From: Candidatus Pseudobacter hemicellulosilyticus | Lineage (GTDB): Bacteria; Bacteroidota; Bacteroidia; Chitinophagales; Chitinophagaceae | DNA length: 64,000 bases | Assembly (NCBI GenBank): GCA_029202545.1 | Contig: CP119311.1 | Coordinates: 2,790,001 to 2,854,000, forward strand | Direction: 5' to 3' | Part shown: positions 62,922 through 64,000 of the stretch, in pieces | Layout of the letters: each line of letters starts with the position of its first letter | How positions within the stretch are numbered: the stretch's first letter is position 1 | Position numbers and translations under genes: made by a program | Notes under the pieces: generated by a model | The model's input: only the letters and a program-made list of their open reading frames with translations | The model's database searches: none | What the model was told of the DNA's origin: nothing

Positions 62922-64000
62922 TTACCGGATACTGACAACCGGCGGCGTTACCAGGTCGTTGAGCAGCTGGTTGACTGTATTGGTATTGACCTTCCCGTCG
63001 TGTATATAATACCGGTAGCCGGAGCGATAGAGCTCACCCGGGTTGATGCTGAAGGCGCCATCCACTACGGGTGAATACACAAAGTAGGGCATAGTAGGAT
63101 GTACCCGGATGGCCTGAGGATACCTGAAATTATCAGGAAAGCCCAGCACCGTGGCGCCTACGAGAGCTTTGTTGACCGTTCCGGAAGCATCTACCCAGCG
63201 CACATGGGTATGGTTGGCGGCTGAATCTTTCTTCCCCTCGCTGGTCAGCAGCTGCCAGCGCTGTTTGAAATTCTCCTTATCATCCGGGTTCCATTCGCGG
63301 CTGCCCCGGAAGCCGAGTCCTCCATAATGATATTTGTTCAGGTACAGGGTGTCTGTGCTGGTATTGCGTTGTTCTGAGACCAGGTCGAACAGGAAGTAAT
63401 GCTCAAACGGGTAAACGTTGATGGTCCAGATTTCCTGCAGCACTTCGCCGTGGGCCTTGCTTTTGTGGCGCAGCTTTACCTGCAGCTGGCCCATGACCGG
63501 TCCGCCTGTTGCTTTGATCACTTCCATATGTTCTACGGTGCCCAGGTCCTTGGCCTGGTTCCAGAAATCAATAAAACTGTTGCGGAAAGTAGTGCTGGTC
63601 CAGGCGGTGAACAGCGCGTGCTGGTGCATATGGCCTTCGGGGAAATCGTCGGTCAGTACCCTGCCATTGGGGCTATAGAGCGGGTGGATGAATCCGCTGC
63701 GCTGGAACAGCGACAGGCTGTCTACCGGCGGCAGGGAAGTCCTGGTATGATAAAATAGTACTGGCTTATGATGACTGCTGAGGAGCAGGCCATAATCTTT
63801 GCTGTCAATGGTCACTGCGGGAGCAGTTTTTTTCTTTAGCGGCTGCAGTTGGTAGCTGATACTGGCATTGGCCGTCAGGCTATCAGGCAGCATGAACACA
63901 GCCTGCCGGTTATCCAGCAGCTGAACAGGTGTGCTGCGCCGGGTGACGGGGTTCACCAGTTGCCAGGCGCTGTTGGCGGGCAGGGCTTTGGGCAATGTGA
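62922..64000 (-). CDS. DUF6807 (PmoA-like) family protein, 5'-truncated by window edge
   Basis: The reading frame runs open into the right edge (TTG at 63995 is only an in-frame codon), so the start and any signal peptide lie outside. About 360 residues are visible. Family features: LLSSHHKPVLFYHTRTSLPP, FIHPLYSPNGRVLTDDFPEG followed by HMHQHALFTAW, LQEIWTINVYPFEHYFLFDL, YHYGGLGFRGSREWN and GFPDNFRYPQAIRVHPTMPY. The DUF6807 family is tied to carbohydrate or secondary-metabolite clusters; biochemistry is not settled to my knowledge. The final part is beta-rich. Confidence 0.88.
   Translation of the reverse strand, partial: TLPKALPANSAWQLVNPVTRRSTPVQLLDNRQAVFMLPDSLTANASISYQLQPLKKKTAPAVTIDSKDYGLLLSSHHKPVLFYHTRTSLPPVDSLSLFQRSGFIHPLYSPNGRVLTDDFPEGHMHQHALFTAWTSTTFRNSFIDFWNQAKDLGTVEHMEVIKATGGPVMGQLQVKLRHKSKAHGEVLQEIWTINVYPFEHYFLFDLVSEQRNTSTDTLYLNKYHYGGLGFRGSREWNPDDKENFKQRWQLLTSEGKKDSAANHTHVRWVDASGTVNKALVGATVLGFPDNFRYPQAIRVHPTMPYFVYSPVVDGAFSINPGELYRSGYRYYIHDGKVNTNTVNQLLNDLVTPPVVSIR

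Noticed and set aside
63993..63995. TTG as start of the DUF6807 gene
   Set aside because: The frame continues to the right edge and the protein lacks its expected N-terminus and signal.

Overview
The window reads as chromosomal DNA of a Bacteroidota bacterium, most likely a member of the Chitinophagaceae (Chitinophaga/Niastella/Pseudobacter-like). The basis is two complete ECF sigma / FecR / SusC / SusD cassettes, DUF1573 and DUF6807 proteins, a fused branched-chain 2-oxoacid dehydrogenase E1, BlaI/BlaR1 with TonB-plug modules, a LuxC-type acyl-CoA reductase beside a ferredoxin, and very few Shine-Dalgarno-like start contexts. Genes run off both edges: a zinc metalloprotease on the left and a DUF6807 protein on the right.

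Left, accessory half (1-33 kb). After the metalloprotease and a small secreted protein come a short AraC regulator and the first glycan-uptake locus (4.3-13.8 kb): ECF sigma, FecR anti-sigma, an STN-bearing SusC, SusD and a GxGYxYP protein. A long SF1 helicase lies on the opposite strand. A second sigma/FecR/SusC/SusD locus (17.3-28.2 kb) follows; its SusC lacks the STN signalling domain. It continues into a secreted endonuclease/exonuclease/phosphatase-fold enzyme and an MGH1/GH63-like glycoside hydrolase, interrupted by an AT-rich two-gene insert (a DUF6934-like protein plus a 55-residue basic protein). Next are two tandem 560-residue secreted proteins built of short Asn/Gly repeats, a lipoprotein with an extra C-terminal membrane segment, and a frame-shifted transposase remnant beside tRNA-Met(CAT).

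Right, mostly housekeeping half (34-64 kb). This holds a class I aminotransferase, two DUF1573 proteins, fused 2-oxoacid dehydrogenase E1, a YebC/PmpR-family regulator, amino-acid and dicarboxylate transporters, DedA and MFS membrane proteins, a family 9 glycosyltransferase, malate dehydrogenase, a TlpA-like thioredoxin, the blaI-blaR1-like pair with two operator dyads, efp-accB-accC, ispH, an intracellular GH13 enzyme, HtrA/DegQ protease, the divergent LuxC-like reductase and ferredoxin, D-Ala-D-Ala ligase, a PASTA protein and a rhodanese.

The most unexplained structure is a 117-bp tandem repeat array (46.66-47.17 kb, five headers) carrying a 14-bp palindrome in every unit. A second, decayed array (35.4-35.7 kb) shares a G/C-rich header and has a first period of 117 bp. 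Strong intrinsic terminators bound most operons. Functional statements rest on motif recognition by eye; no database search was possible.
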